The position numbers and the translations under genes are program-made. A stretch of DNA of 64,000 bases from Otis tarda (lineage: Eukaryota > Chordata > Aves > Otidiformes > Otididae), in contig CM048554.1 of the NCBI GenBank assembly GCA_026413225.1, forward strand, positions 53,651,463-53,715,462, in the 5' to 3' direction. Position 1 is the stretch's first letter; every line of letters starts with the position of its first letter. Under the pieces are notes generated by a model. The model had not been told where the DNA came from, ran no database searches, and worked only from the letters and a program-made list of their open reading frames with translations. Positions 32,801-46,161 of this stretch are shown in pieces.

Positions 32801-35175
32801 GCATTTTATGCTAAATCCTGAAGCCCGTCAGTTTTTCTTGTGTCCCATTTAAGGTGGGTACTTCTAGACAAACATGGAGCAAACCAGCATCAGCTCTTGT
32901 AATACCTGCCTATTTCTGTTCCTGAAAAGGAACAGAAAACAGCAGTGTCCCTATAGACTTCCTGAGAGCGAGTACGCCTATTGTCTCCTGTAGATACACG
33001 TCCATTTACTGCTTGCTTTCCTCCCCTCCCCCAAAATAAGCAGCACACACTTCGATGTCACGTATTTGAACTCCCACAATTCCAACAACCGGGGCAGGAC
33101 CTTCCCAACAACGGTGCTTTTTCCCTCCTAGAGCATTGTGCAATTTAAAAGTAAAATAACATTTTAAAAAATCTCTGGTTTGGTTTCAGTAAGTTGGATA
33201 AAATTCAGATTGTCCCCTGTCAGCACATCTGGAAGCCATAGGGGGAACGCGGGAGGCTGGATGTCTAACAGATGGGCAGCGACCCTTCGTACGGGCACCA
33301 GCTATACGTCCAGGTGTCCTGCACCCATTCCTGCACCTAAGCTGCCGGGCTGCGTGAAGTCAGACCCTCGGCCACAGGACTTGGATTAACAAGAAGGACT
33401 TTACTACTCAAAGCAGAAGAGATGGTGAATATGAGAACAAGGATTCAGGTTCAGTGAGAGTTCACATAAAAAAAAACAACCCAGTTTCCGTTTCCAGGTG
33501 GAGCCAGACACAATGCCCTTCGGAAGGAAATTAATTTGTTGGGGTTTGTGAAGCTGCACCAAGCAGACACCCATGCTCTGCGCGTGGTGAGAAGGTTTGC
33601 AGTTTCCAACTTCATTCAGCTCTTGCTTGCCCTCAGGACAAGCTGGTGGCATCTGAAAGGTGGGGAGGAAACAGTAGAGGGGTTTGCTCAGTGGTGGGTT
33701 GGGTTTGGTGTTTTTTTTTTTTTGGTGCTATGGCAGATGAAAGCCTTTGGCGGTGCACATAACCAGCTGTCCCAGCAGCGCAGTTTCTGTGCTTCAGATG
33801 GTTTCCTGTGCGCTGCCCCAGCCCGCTAATTTCTCCCCATTAGTCCTGAAGTGCTCTCTATGCAGCGGGGATTTTTGTCAAAGACAAATGGGGTTTCAGG
33901 AGGCTGTCAGGAATAAAACACCAGCAAGAGTTATTTTTAAAAAATATATTGGATCGTTTAGGTCAACATTAAGTTCCTTTATGCCTTTTGTTATTCTGAT
34001 CCAAAACCAGATCCTGTTGTAATACTCCCAAAGCATAATATACTGTGTCACAGCATCAGTCCTATCGAGTTGCCTCAACAAAAACCCCAGATACCACTTA
34101 GGATCAAATTCTGCTCTGTTAAAATAGTCTGAGTTGTGCTGGGTTTATGCTGTCGCAGCTCTGAAACATAACACAGCCCTTCAGAAAACCCTTTCATTTA
34201 TACAGCACCAAGTCTGTGTGCAATAGGTTTCACAAAGCTTCACCAGCTCTTTGCTGTACAATTTCTGTTGTTTGCTGCTGTAGGGAACATGTTACATGTA
34301 CAAATTGCTCTTGCAACTCTGCAGATAAAAGGTAAACAGTATTTTTATGATGCCTTTGATTTATCCACTAGCAACATGTTTACTTGCCAAACTATTATGC
34401 AGTACAGCAGCAGGCCCATCTAGCTAATTTAGTCTTTCGCTACTATAATTATAACATATATGTATGTATTTTCTATACTAATCTGAAACACTGAACCCAA
34501 AGAGTATTTATGCAGGTCTACTGTGTTAAGTTAAAGTTTCCCCAGTGGAAAAATATATCTTTCTGATTTTTTTTTCAATTGCTTAATTATATGCAATATG
34601 TTTAATGCCCTTTTAGATAAAATATGCATCTTGAAACCAACCATGCAACTTGGGTCTTCAAAAGACATCAGTGCCAGACAGTGCTGCTTTGAATTATGTA
34701 ATAAAACGAGCTACAAGGACTTTTAAACTCCTAATACAACTGCTTCTCGTTTACCACTGACATGGCATCTACAGAGATGCGTTAACTGAATGCGTCTTTC
34801 TACGTTACCTGCAGAACAGTGAATCTCTTTGGTGTTTAAAAAGCACGTACTGCATTCTTTCAGGTGATGTGTGAAATTCAGATGACCCTGCATATTTTAT
34901 GGTGAGGAGCCTTGGGGGTGAAATAAAGGAGAGTTTTGCTTGCTTAGTTTAAATCACTGAATGTTTGTCTAAGAAGTAACTTATTTCAGCATTTAAAATA
35001 AGCTCAGTTCCAAGTGGTGAAATACAGTTTCCCAAACTTGCTTGGTATTTGACAGGTTTTCACAGCACCCTTAATTTGAGTGATTTGCATTATGTCCATT
35101 CTCTCTTCTAGGCATCTGCATCAATAACTCAAATTAACCTCTGAGAGGCTGCATGCTTGTGGATGAGTGCCAGGG
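29900..35175. other. Intergenic region, no gene recognised
   Basis: Mixed-composition unique sequence. A moderately GC-rich patch lies at about 30840-31100 and another at about 33230-33390. A clean stem-loop with a GAAA loop is at 32906-32945. No open frame here shows family motifs, and no retroelement end was recognised. Confidence 0.55.
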
Positions 35176-35177
35176 AA

Positions 35178-35250
35178 ATCACAGAATAGTTTGGGTTGGA
35201 AGGGACCTTCAAAGGTCATCTAGTCCAACCCCCCTGCCAGGAGCAGGGTT
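35178..35250 (-). mobile_element. CR1 LINE 3'-end fragment
   Basis: About 70 bp with the avian CR1 terminal sequence in reverse orientation: CACAGAATAGTTTGGGTTGG, AAGGGACCTTCAAAGGTCAT and CTAGTCCAACCCCCCTGCC. The first part carries a decayed copy of the terminal 8-bp repeat (CATAGAAT-type). A weaker CR1-like stretch near 35605-35650 (TCCAACCTCAGGCTCAAACC) may be the rest of the same element, separated by about 350 bp of unrelated sequence. Confidence 0.85.
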
Positions 35251-35259
35251 ATGCTTACA

Positions 35260-38200
35260 CACATAGCTGGAGAAGTGCTTGGTATTTTTCAGGTACCCTG
35301 TCTTGCTTGCATTGCTCCTTTCTGAGGACGTGTTCCTTGCTTTGACACTGTCCCAGTGAAAAATACTGAAATTACCCAGCCTGACTAGGGAAACACGTTC
35401 ACATGTTTCAAACATTTTTCATCTGTGCCCGACCTCAAAGAAAGGTGACTTCAGCAGGGCTGAGATGTTCTAGGACTGACACTGATTCAAGGAAAGCAAA
35501 TACTTAAAATAAATAAGTAAATAAAAATCAATGTGTTTATTTTGTGATATTTAAAGCAAAGAATTAAACTTGTAAAGTGGATTTCTCCTGTTCCCAGCTG
35601 GAGCAAACCCAAGGAACACCTTGTCCAACCTCAGGCTCAAACCAGGGTCAGCTGTAAGGCCAGCGCTGCTCATTCAGAGCTTTAAATGTCCTTCACATGG
35701 CATTGTAAATAGGTCAGTAGCACATTTTTTAGTGCATGCACTAATACCCGGCTAGCCCATCTGTTATCACTGAAAACGCTGCAGTTGTAAACCTTGCCAG
35801 CAGATGCCACTACATTCAAGTTATAAAATAGATAGACAGTCAAGATGAAGACCTTCTGTTCTTCGGTGTGTCTTGGCACCTACCCAGCAGCTTCACAGAA
35901 TTACTTGAATCAGTAAATAATTGCAATAAAATCCCCCAAATCCCGCATTACCACCCTCCCTCCCAGGGGACTGAGGGTTTTTTTGGTTTAGCACAGAAAC
36001 AAAGCCCCAGTATTACAAAGCATGGAGGCATTGCTCAATACAAGCAGAAAGGCTGGATGTGGCAGATGCTGATCACCACATTTAACCCACCCTGGCAGAT
36101 GCTGGGCAGACAGTAGGGGCACAACAGAAACCTCAATAAACAGCCACACTTGGAGCATCCTCCCTGCAGTTTGTGCTGCCTGAATCCTCAGAGACCTGCT
36201 GGTGCTCAGGCAGCCTGAAGTATCTCAGCTCCTTCCACGAGGAAGGGACTAGAAAAGGGCTTGAGTTTTGTTTTGGGTTTTTTCATTGTTTTGTTTTTGA
36301 AGCTTCACCATAAACTGTTGCTTCTTGATACAAGACACCTGGCTGGGCACAGGCATCAAAAGCCAGCAATCAGCAGGCACCAGCAGCCATCTCTAGGGAA
36401 GATCAGGCCCCACCTCAGCTGGAATATTTTCTTGGTGAGGTCTCTGTTTGGCTCTCAGTCTCTGAACATCCTTCCACTTCTCAGAGAAGGAAAGAACAGC
36501 ATTATTGCTCACAAACTGGCTGGACAATACATGTCTTGAAAAGGCTGTGGGGAAGCGGTGGAAGAACCCATCTGCATTTCTTGGCATATGTTAGCTAAAG
36601 ACAGTTACTCAGTGATAGGAGAAGCCCAGCTGCAGAAACACTCCTGCCTGCTGCCAGTTAGGCAGCTTGAGAAGCCTGATAAGGCTCAAAATGTCATGCG
36701 AGGGCTTGGCAGTGGTGGCCTATAACTTATCCAAGCAGCAGCTCGCACAGCAGCAAGGCAGGCCACACCACGCCCTGACCTCCCACAGCTGCTTGAGGAT
36801 CTTGACTTTATTTTTTAAATGAAACTTATAGTTACAAAGGCACCGTAAAGCAGGTGGGAGGGAGATCACATATGGTGGGTCATGTACTATAAGAAAGGTT
36901 GAATGATGTGGAGGTGGACCTTCAAATTGCAGAACAATAATTAAGGTATCACCAATGAAGACAGTTATGGTGGGCACAGGAAGGCAAGAAAGCACATCTA
37001 TAATGGCTTTACTTAGAAGGTGGAATAAGAACAAGGCACACTCTTGAACAGAAAACATGTAATCCATGCAGTTTCTGGACATCCTATGAACTAGGGAGCC
37101 TACCAGCTTTTGAAAGAGATGGAGACGGACAGAGGAGGAAAACTCTCCCCTCCCAGAAGGAGAGATAAGAAAGTTTCCTTTGGGCTCTTGGGTTTCTCAG
37201 AAGGGAATTTCTCTGCTCACAATGCCCTCAGGGAAGGAGGCCTGTCTGTAGGAATCCATTCCTTGTTTAATGAGTCTCTTCCTTTGTAATCTCACTGATC
37301 TGAAGCGGAATGATAGAAATCCATTTATGACAGCACCCAAACCACCAGCTGCGCAGCAGTCAGGGAACAGGAACAAATTCCTTGTGAGAAAAAGAGCCAA
37401 AAGGAAACACTTCTTGAGCAACTATGGCTGCAATGGCTCCATTTTGTAAAGCCACAGCCTGAGAGAGATAAAGACTTCATCCTCTGGAGATGCTATTTTC
37501 TCTCTGTCAACTATTACCTCAGCTGAGTAGTTTAGAGTTGAAGGTCTAACCTGGGTGTGAGAACAGAGATGGTGCCAATCACTCCTGAAGCTGTAGGTTT
37601 CCGTTAGGGCCATCAGCACTACTTTTGGGAATTAACACTCCTGATTTTCTCCTGTTCCCAAGACATAGTGATTTCTTCCAGTCACACTTGGGAGAAGAGG
37701 ATGTCTCAGCACCACTCCTGAGGTACTTCTTTATCTCTCTGCGGAGAGAGCAGACTTTTAGGGAGATAGCAGATGGCATCTCTTCTGCAGCAAGGTGCTG
37801 AGGATGCAGTAGCTCCCCAACACACACCACAGCATATTATCACCAACGTTTAGCTAAACAAATTATACTCACAGGCTTCTATCAGTGACAACTCTAATCT
37901 TACTAATTCCCCAAAGATTTTTTGCCCTACCAGCCTCAAACTCCAGTGGCCATGGGACGGTACCAATTGTACGTCTCTATTCTGAACACGCTGGCGGGAT
38001 TAGCAGCTCTCCACAAGGCGATTTTCTGTGTGCTTAGATTAATTGTATGTTTACAGCACATTAACGTGTTGCCTCATATCAGGAAATAACGTAACTCAAA
38101 CCGCAGAACAAAGATTTCCTTCTCTCTTTTTTTATTTCCTTGCAATTTTAGCAGCAGTTTTTTGGGGTCAGCTCTTAAAAGTACAATAGTGTCACTATCA

Positions 38201-41200
38201 GATTTTTGTTAGAAGGTAAAATGCTTTTTTTTTTTTTAATGGTTGATTATTTGAAGGACGATTATTTTTGCCTTTCAGAAAATTCTACCTGAACATAACA
38301 CCAAAGGCTGAGATCAAGAGCGATTCAGTCACTGGAGTAAAACGAAAGAAATAGAGGAATCCTTTAATAAAATCACTTAGAAGAATAGATGCACAACTTC
38401 TCTAATTTACACCAACTGCACATTTGACAGAACTGAAGCAGCAGATGCTGATCCCTTCTCCTTTCCCCCCGCCACTGACTATTGGTATTTGATGGTACTC
38501 TACCATCATCACTTGACATTTTAACTGCTCCTTTTGTAACACAGCCTAGTATTTGTGCATGCTCAATATAAATTTGGGGCCATAGCTAAAGCAGACTAAG
38601 CACACAGAGTATGCCTTGCTGCCCAGAAACATGAAGTCCACTCATCTGCATCTTTTCCACTCTTGCAAAAAGCGGAAGTCATTGTAATTGTGGGCTCAAG
38701 TTAAGTAAGAGTTAAGATTTATGGATGAAAAGCCCATCAAGAATTAAACAGCTTTGCTAGACTAAGATAATAGCAGATGCTGATTTAATGAGAGGAATGA
38801 CAACAAGTTTATTGCCATGTGTTCTGTGTAGCTTGCTAGGGATATTTAACATGAGTAGGAAAAACCCCTTTTAAAAAGTCTAATTCCGCAGTCCTCACAC
38901 AAGCAAAGCTTCAGCTTTGAAGAGAAATAAAGCTTTAGATCCTCTAATCAAAATCTCTTTATTGGCACAGGCTACTTTGCGTTCCTGCAAAGAGTTTCTA
39001 TGGACCACATCTTCGTATATGTAATGGAAATTTATGGATGGGATCTCTGGGTGACATCCAGTGAAACTCCTGTGATGAGATGGGATCAGGGAAGCCTAGG
39101 TAAATGTCATTGAGATCTTACTATGAACCTCCAGTGGAGAAAAATGCAAGACTTTTGTAACCTGTTTCAGGATTTCACTCTGTGAAATGATTTTAAAGCT
39201 TAAATAAGTAATTTTAAACTTAAAATTATTTGTTAATTATTTTAAATTAAGATGTTTTGCAATAATGTAGGTCTTCATTGTGTCTAATAAAGATAATTAT
39301 CTTATTAAAAGGCAGCCATGGAGAACATGAATCTTCATATAAATAAACTTTTCATATTGGAAGACCAGTATGCCTCCTCAGTCATCTCTTTTCTAGAATC
39401 AACGTATTCCTTTATTTCTGATTTTCCATTAAGATCATCCTAGCTCTCTCAACTCTCTTATCCCTTGACTAAATTCAATTAATGTATTCCCCTCTTCCCC
39501 GGTTCCAGGTAGGATGGAGTAATACTACCCGTGCCACCCGTATATCACATTTTTAAATACCTCTCAGTTATTTCACAGGGGTTTTGTTTTGTCTGTCAAC
39601 AAATACTACATCATGGGCTTCTATCAGGTTTGACACCCAGCTTACTCCCCTGTTTTCCCTGCAGCATCCCACTCCCCAGCATCCACACCCACAGCACCAG
39701 GTGAACATAATACAACCGTATTTGCGTGCCTCTCTTGCAGCCAAGTACTCTGCAGTTCACGTGCACTGAACGTCATGTTAAGATTTTAGGCCATCTCTTC
39801 AATTTAACAGACTTACTCTGACCCCTCAGTCATTTATTTTAAATGACTAAATGAAGCAAGCCCAGGACAGATGTTGTCTGGATTCCACTTTACAGCCCAT
39901 CATCTTCCTCATCTTCCCTCCCCATTTGGGCAGGGAAATAAAAACTCCTTGCAAGTATCTTCTTCCTTTCTTCCACCAAACCAGTTTGAGCCATTACCAT
40001 AACAGCAGTGAGCTCTAGACTACACTTTCTACTCCTTTATGTCGTCATATGGGACACTCACAGAGCATCATTAAAGTTACAATACAATCTTGATGTCTTC
40101 CTCCTTATCAGCTAAGCCGAGGACCTCATTCAAGGAAGCTGAATAGGTTTGTTCTCTCCAAATCCACAATAGCTTTTTTCCTTTTTAAAACGAATTACAT
40201 TTTGAATACTGTGAATCACACATTTTAATAAATTCAGCATCTTTTGAAGATCAAAGATGTAATAATGTCCACAATTCCTCCCGTCTTCTTTATTCAACCC
40301 TCTTCTCATTGGTAATATGTAGACTGTGTTACCAAATTCAGCTGGTACAGACAGAGCTTTAAACAGAGCTTTATATTCCAACATCAAACCAAGTATTTTT
40401 GGAACCTAACAAACGCCAATCGTAAGACAAAGAGGCTGTGAAGCTATAATGATGTCAATCTTTTCTCCTACGAATGCCACCATGCCTTAGAAAAGCCGCT
40501 TTTTCCCCATTAAGTTTTACTGCAGCTTACAGTGCGGTTGTTCTGCAAAAGAGATTGGTAAGAGCATTGTAAAGCATCATGCTTTTCACATCTGTCTTTC
40601 TACGACTTTTTCATTTTACAAACTAAGAGACAACTTTTACAATTGTCAGTCGGAAACGTTAATCCTGCCTCTGGAAGTCAGCTGTTTCTTTTCTGGGAAA
40701 CCCGCTGCTATCAGCAGCAATTTACCTTTATTAGCAATAGCAATCCCACAGCTGGAAATATCCCACTGAACTATTCTGGGGGCAATGCAGAAACCAGAGT
40801 GTAGTTTACCATTACATCATTGTCTCTGCAGGATAACAGGCACTAAAACAATCCCTCCCAAAAGCATAAAGACATTTGAACTGAAGTGCAATACTCTACT
40901 TTTGCTTACAGTCAGGAAAAAAAACCCTGAAATTATGAACATAGATGCAAGCAGTCAAAAGGAACCGCTGGTAAGAAGTTAGCTGTTTTAAAATAGAGGA
41001 ATTAAATAGGCATTAAAATATCCAGCCTTTACTCTGGGGTTTCTTCTGAAAATGAAGAACGGTGCTGACCAGCAACGCCTGCCACTTGGCAGAGCGGAGC
41101 CATACCTGCCGTCCCAGCCACTGCACACCAGCTGGGAGGACAGAACCACCCTTTGTTTCCTATGGCTTCTCCCCAGACAGGTACAACCCTTTCTTCAACT

Positions 41201-44200
41201 CTCAAAACATTTCCATCATTGCTTCCCAGTTACTGTTTCATGAGATTGCCTCTGCCACAGATGACTTTTTCCTTATCCCTGTCTTGGTGCAGCTTTGCCA
41301 GTGATACTTTTGTCTCTACATCCCACACAGATTGCCTTTTCATCAATCCCAGTAGAGCCTGAGCTTGGAAAGATCTTTGTTCATTTTAAAAATTTTAAAC
41401 AGATTATTGTGTGTTTAAGAATAGGGATCATACAGCAAAACATCATCTCCTAATTGCCTCATCATGTTTTTGCTGAAGGTAGCAAAGCACAAACACAAAC
41501 ACCTCACCCCCCCCCATTACAATTAATACCTCTGTTCCCACAGACCTTATTTTTCCTCTTTGTTGGCTTCAGCTATTTCACATGTTTCCCATGACATAGC
41601 ACAGTATTGCACATTGTATCTGGAGTGGAACCGCCCTGCAATTTACTCCAGCTGCTGCCTTTGTTGGGTGATTTCACAGCAAATAATTATTTGCTCATTA
41701 ACATGCAGTCATGTGAGTAACGCTCCAGTTTGAGCATTCTTGAGGGTTATTTCATAGGCTTTTATTTTAAATTGCCTATTTAATACTGGAATAAATGCTT
41801 GGGTATTTGTACTGCTGTGTCCTGAGGCTCGTCCAATACTTTTTTTCTACTTGTTTAATGGCAAAGAGCATTATGCCAAGCAGCACAGTCCACATTACCT
41901 GCCTCCTCCTCCCTCCTCCATAACTGCAGACAGACTATTTTCCCATTCATTACGGCATCACTATGTTTGAATATAACTGAAGAAGGCCCTGATATGGTGG
42001 GACTCTGGCTGTCGGGAACCAACACAACACTAGTAAATGATTGCTAATAAAGCCCCAGTGAACTATGGTGAGGTGCAGGTCTTCTGGAATCTAAGCCTAA
42101 TTACCATAACCTAAATCACCTTAGCAAAGATTTGCAAAGTAGCTCCATATCTAGAGGGTCAGAACCACTCTTTGGCAGATGAGGCTCACCAGAAAATCCA
42201 CACCTCCGCCCTGAAGTGAGGTTGCTTGCAGCCCTGAAAACTCAGCAACACTGAAATACTAAACTGCTTTGTGCAGTGATCTGAATTGAAAACTACGTGT
42301 TTTATGTTATCCACAAGGCCTTAATGCTGCAAGGGAAAGAAATCTAAATGGCTCAAAGACTGTAAATGAGCAACACCCACCCTCCAACACAAAACCAGCC
42401 TTGTGCCAGCAAGCTCCATTTGCTTTGGAAGGAAAGAATGCTGAGAATACACCAGCCATACAGAGCTTCTGCTCTTTATTACACAACTGTTGTCTTTATC
42501 TTCACAGCACCTGAGAGAAATCTAAGTGTCTCATTCTGTACTGTTCCCTACTACAAGCTTTGCATTTTTTTTTACATATGACAAAATTGATCAATTTTAA
42601 GCACAACTTGCAAGAAAATAATTTTATTTGACCTACTTCACATCTGCTTCTCACCCTGTCCTCCAAAAATCTTCATCTCTTTTGTCATACTGAAGATAGA
42701 TTCTATATGGGAGGATGAAGACCTAGATAAAATTAGTAAAGGACACTGCAAAACTGCAACTGTGAAAACTGAGCAATAGAAAACAGTATATTTAAAAGTC
42801 TCTTTAAACCCATGCAAACATTGAGCGAAGTAACTCAGTCCCCTGCTCTGAGCCTACTTAGGCCTGCACATTCCCATGTATTGTACATTTATTAAAAGTG
42901 AAGACAGACAACGTTTACAACATGCTTAACCAGATGAGATAAAGATTTGATGTTCACATCTCCAAAAACTTTTCTAATATATAATGAATGGCTACAAATA
43001 TTTCAGCACCTACACTTGAAAAAAAAATCTATTCTGGAAGTGATGTATGTCTTTTGCCATCAAATGAGATTCCTGCAACCCTCACCATCAAGCAGGCGAA
43101 ATGCTGACAAGAAAGGGGCAGTTCACCCTCAGCATCATGGTAGATGCTCTGCTCTCCCTACAAGGTCTGCACTCACACTTCAGGAGTTTTCTTTGCAACC
43201 AAACACTGAGATCGTGTGTAACACAAAACCAGTTTGGAGGAAGAGCTGGCACATAAACCAGCCACATCCTCTGTTACCTGACAAAAATTAGAGTAACTGT
43301 GAAAACAGAGAGATTCCCACTGGCAGTCTAATAATACTGCTCACAATTACTCTTAAATGTTGTAGCAGAAAGGTACGCATCTGCTTTTGTTTAATGACAA
43401 AAATGAAGGCAACAGAAGTATTAAGAAAAAAAACAGCTCGCTGTGCTTAGAGAAAGGATGCTGTGGCAGCGAAGCCAGGAGCACAGTCCAGAATCCATAT
43501 TGTGCATCCTCAACACAACACTGTTTCCTAGGTGAGGTCAGACAACTGTCCTCCCCTCTGGCAGCTGCAGCACAGAATTTAAGTTTATAAAGCCACAGCT
43601 GACTTGGAATTAACACATACTTTGTGTTATACCTTTTAACTATAGAAAAGCCTTTTTAGCTTAAATAAAAACACCTTCAGGCTTACAGGGTTAGTCTGTG
43701 CAGCTGACATAAAAACAGGGTTTTCTTAAACCTGGCTATGCTGTTTCTAACTACTGGATGATGGAGGGCTCCAGAAAATGAGTCAATGAGCTTGGTATGG
43801 CAGCACTGGAATGACCATGACAATTATTTCCTACTGCAGCCTATGCAGGAATAAAGATTCAGCAGCAGTATTTCAGCTTTTAAGTACTTGTTTTGGTTAA
43901 ATTGGAGTTGTTCCCTCAAGTAGTATGGGGCAAATTAGTTGCATTTTCTTGAAATAAGCTCTGTGTGATGAATATGCATGAGAAAGGATGTAAAAGTTCA
44001 CAAAGGAAGGAAAGCGTTTTTCGCATTTAGCATCTAATCAGGCATCTGGAGGCCTAAGGTTTTGGTAGGAATGTTAAGGTTTGCTTCACAAGGTGGTTAT
44101 TTGTATAAACCCAGGCCAAATCACAAAGACATTAAAAGTTATTCTCATCTCCTGGCAGTCCGGGTTGATCAATCACCAGACCAGCTAGCAGAAACAATGT

Positions 44201-45002
44201 AAGGAAAAAAAATAAATAGGCTAGAGAAATTGAAATGCCTTATTCCTGCCTCAAAATTCAGCTCAGGCTCTGCCATATGTGTGATAAGAGAGAACAGCCT
44301 TGGTCAACAGGCAAGTAAGAAGCTGCTGAGGGACAAATTTTTGGGAAGTCTGGAGGAAGAGCATGAATCCATATCCATGTTCCTGCCTCTAAAGATGAAT
44401 TTAAGCCTAAAAACACCATAGCTGAACCGTCAACCCCTTGCCTTTTCTGAAGCTATTTTAAGAACACCTGAAGGAAGTTCTCCAGGTTTTGAAGGAAACA
44501 GTTCAATTAACAGTTCAGCGATGCCTCAACTTGCACCACAGGATATTCCTTAGGCTGAAACTATGATGACTATGAAACAAATTTATTTTGATTATCCTCA
44601 TTGTTCTACATATTGAGCATCTAAATCCTTTTGCTGAAAGCAAGCCATCACAGTGCAGAGACTTTTCCGGTTTCTGTCCTCTCTCAAGCACTTCAATTAC
44701 CTTTCTACAACACCAGAAAAATCAGTACTCCCCTTGCTAGAAAAAAACGCTACACATCTTACATTCATTCCAAATAATTAGTACTTATTTTGAAAAGAAA
44801 AACTGATGTTGTGCTATATCAAAATAACACCTCTTCTAACCAGGAAAGCATGGCTATGAGAAGTAAAAGAAAAGTTAATCTGTTATCACCAAGAAACTTG
44901 TAATACAAGCTTTTTCTCCCCCCGCCCCCTTACCTCCAGTAAAAAAAAAAGCCATTTCCTGTAATTCAAGTTACATTTTATTGCTTACATATTTTTCATA
45001 GA
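35260..45002. other. Intergenic region with candidate conserved non-coding blocks
   Basis: No supportable gene. AT-rich blocks with clustered TAAT and GATA-like motifs occur at about 38690-38880, 39180-39310 (with inverted GATA sites AGATAATTATCT) and 41620-42010 (with an 18-bp perfect palindrome at 41678-41695). These resemble vertebrate conserved non-coding elements in composition, but conservation cannot be judged from one sequence. The rest is unremarkable unique sequence. Confidence 0.5.
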
Positions 45003-45007
45003 TGCAT

Positions 45008-46161
45008 TGTCGTAGTTCAGCCCTGATCAGGACCAGACTACGCAGTCTCTCTCTCACTCCCCCCACCTTCCAAGAGAACAGGGAGAGAAAATATAAGGAA
45101 AAATGGCTCGAGGTTTGAGATAAGGACAGGGAGAAATCCTTAAAGTTACTGTCACGGGCAAAACAGACTCGACCTGGGGAAAACTATTCATTTATTACTA
45201 CAAACAGCAGGATAATGAGACAGAGAACAAGATAACCTCCCTCCACCCCTCCCTCTTCCCAAGCTTAACATTATCTCTACTACCTTCCCCTCCCCCCCCC
45301 GAGCGGCACAGGGGGGAAGAGGGAATGGGGGTTGCAGTCAGTTCATCATACGTTGTTTCACGCCGCTGCTTCATGGTCGGGGGAAGAACTCCTCACATTC
45401 CTCCCCTGCTCCATCGTGGGGTCCCACCCCTACGCCACAGTCCTTTGTGGAACTGCTCTGGCGTGGGTCATCTCTTCCACAGAGTACAGTCTCTCCAGAA
45501 CGGCTGTCCCAGTGGGCCCTCCACAGGCCACAGCCGCCTTCAGGCACCCACCTCCCCCGGTGTGGGGTCCTTCACGGGCTCCAAGTGGATCTCTGCTCCT
45601 CCGTGGACCTCCATGGGCTGCAGGGGGACAACCTGCTCCACCCATGGTCGTCACCACAGGCTGCAGGGGAATCTTGGCCAGGAGCCGCATTACTCCTCCC
45701 CCTCCTTTCTGAACTGACCTTGGCGTCTGCAGCCATTCCTCACAACAGGGTGGTAGATGTCTCTCAGGATCTTTTTTTACATCTTATTCACTTCTCATGT
45801 CCTCTCCACTTCTTGCAGCCGGGCCGGACCGAGTCGGGCCCAGTTGGCTGCCTGGCGAGAGGCCAGAGGGTGAGGCCTGCAAGGCCCATCAGGCCTGCGC
45901 CTCCCCCTCTGCGCCTCTGCCCCCGCTCAGCTTCTTCACATCTTCTCTTCTCTCTTTTTTTTTTTTCTGTTTTCCCCTTCTTAAATACGTTATCGCAGAG
46001 GCGTTATCACGGGACATTCTGCTACCAATCGGCTCGACCTTGGCCAGCAGCAGGTCTGCCCTAGGCCTGGCCAAGTCCACTGAACAAAGGGGAGCGACTT
46101 CTAGCAGTTTCCTGCAGAAGCTACCACCTTAGGCCCCCCCCTCACTAACAAAACCACGACA
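45008..46161 (-). mobile_element. Complete solo LTR, ERVL-like (5-bp duplication)
   Basis: 1,154 bp bounded by TGTCGTGGTTTTGTT... and ...GAACTACGACA on the minus strand; the outer bases form an inverted repeat (TGTCGT.GTT). Perfect 5-bp direct repeats TGCAT flank it at 45003-45007 and 46162-46166. On the minus strand a TATA-like TATTTAAG lies at 45980-45987 and an AATAAA hexamer at 45191-45196, giving the U3-R-U5 order. The interior is GC- and pyrimidine-rich and resembles a known avian LTR. The overlapping open frames of up to 205 codons are incidental to this composition. It lies between LBR and ENAH. Confidence 0.92.

Noticed and set aside
35605-35650. Second CR1-like fragment
   Set aside because: Similarity limited to about 30 bases and separated from the clear CR1 end by about 350 bp; too weak to annotate on its own.
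45325-46132. Overlapping open frames of 111-205 codons
   Set aside because: They lie wholly within the GC-rich solo LTR, in the antisense direction, and show no retroviral protein motif.
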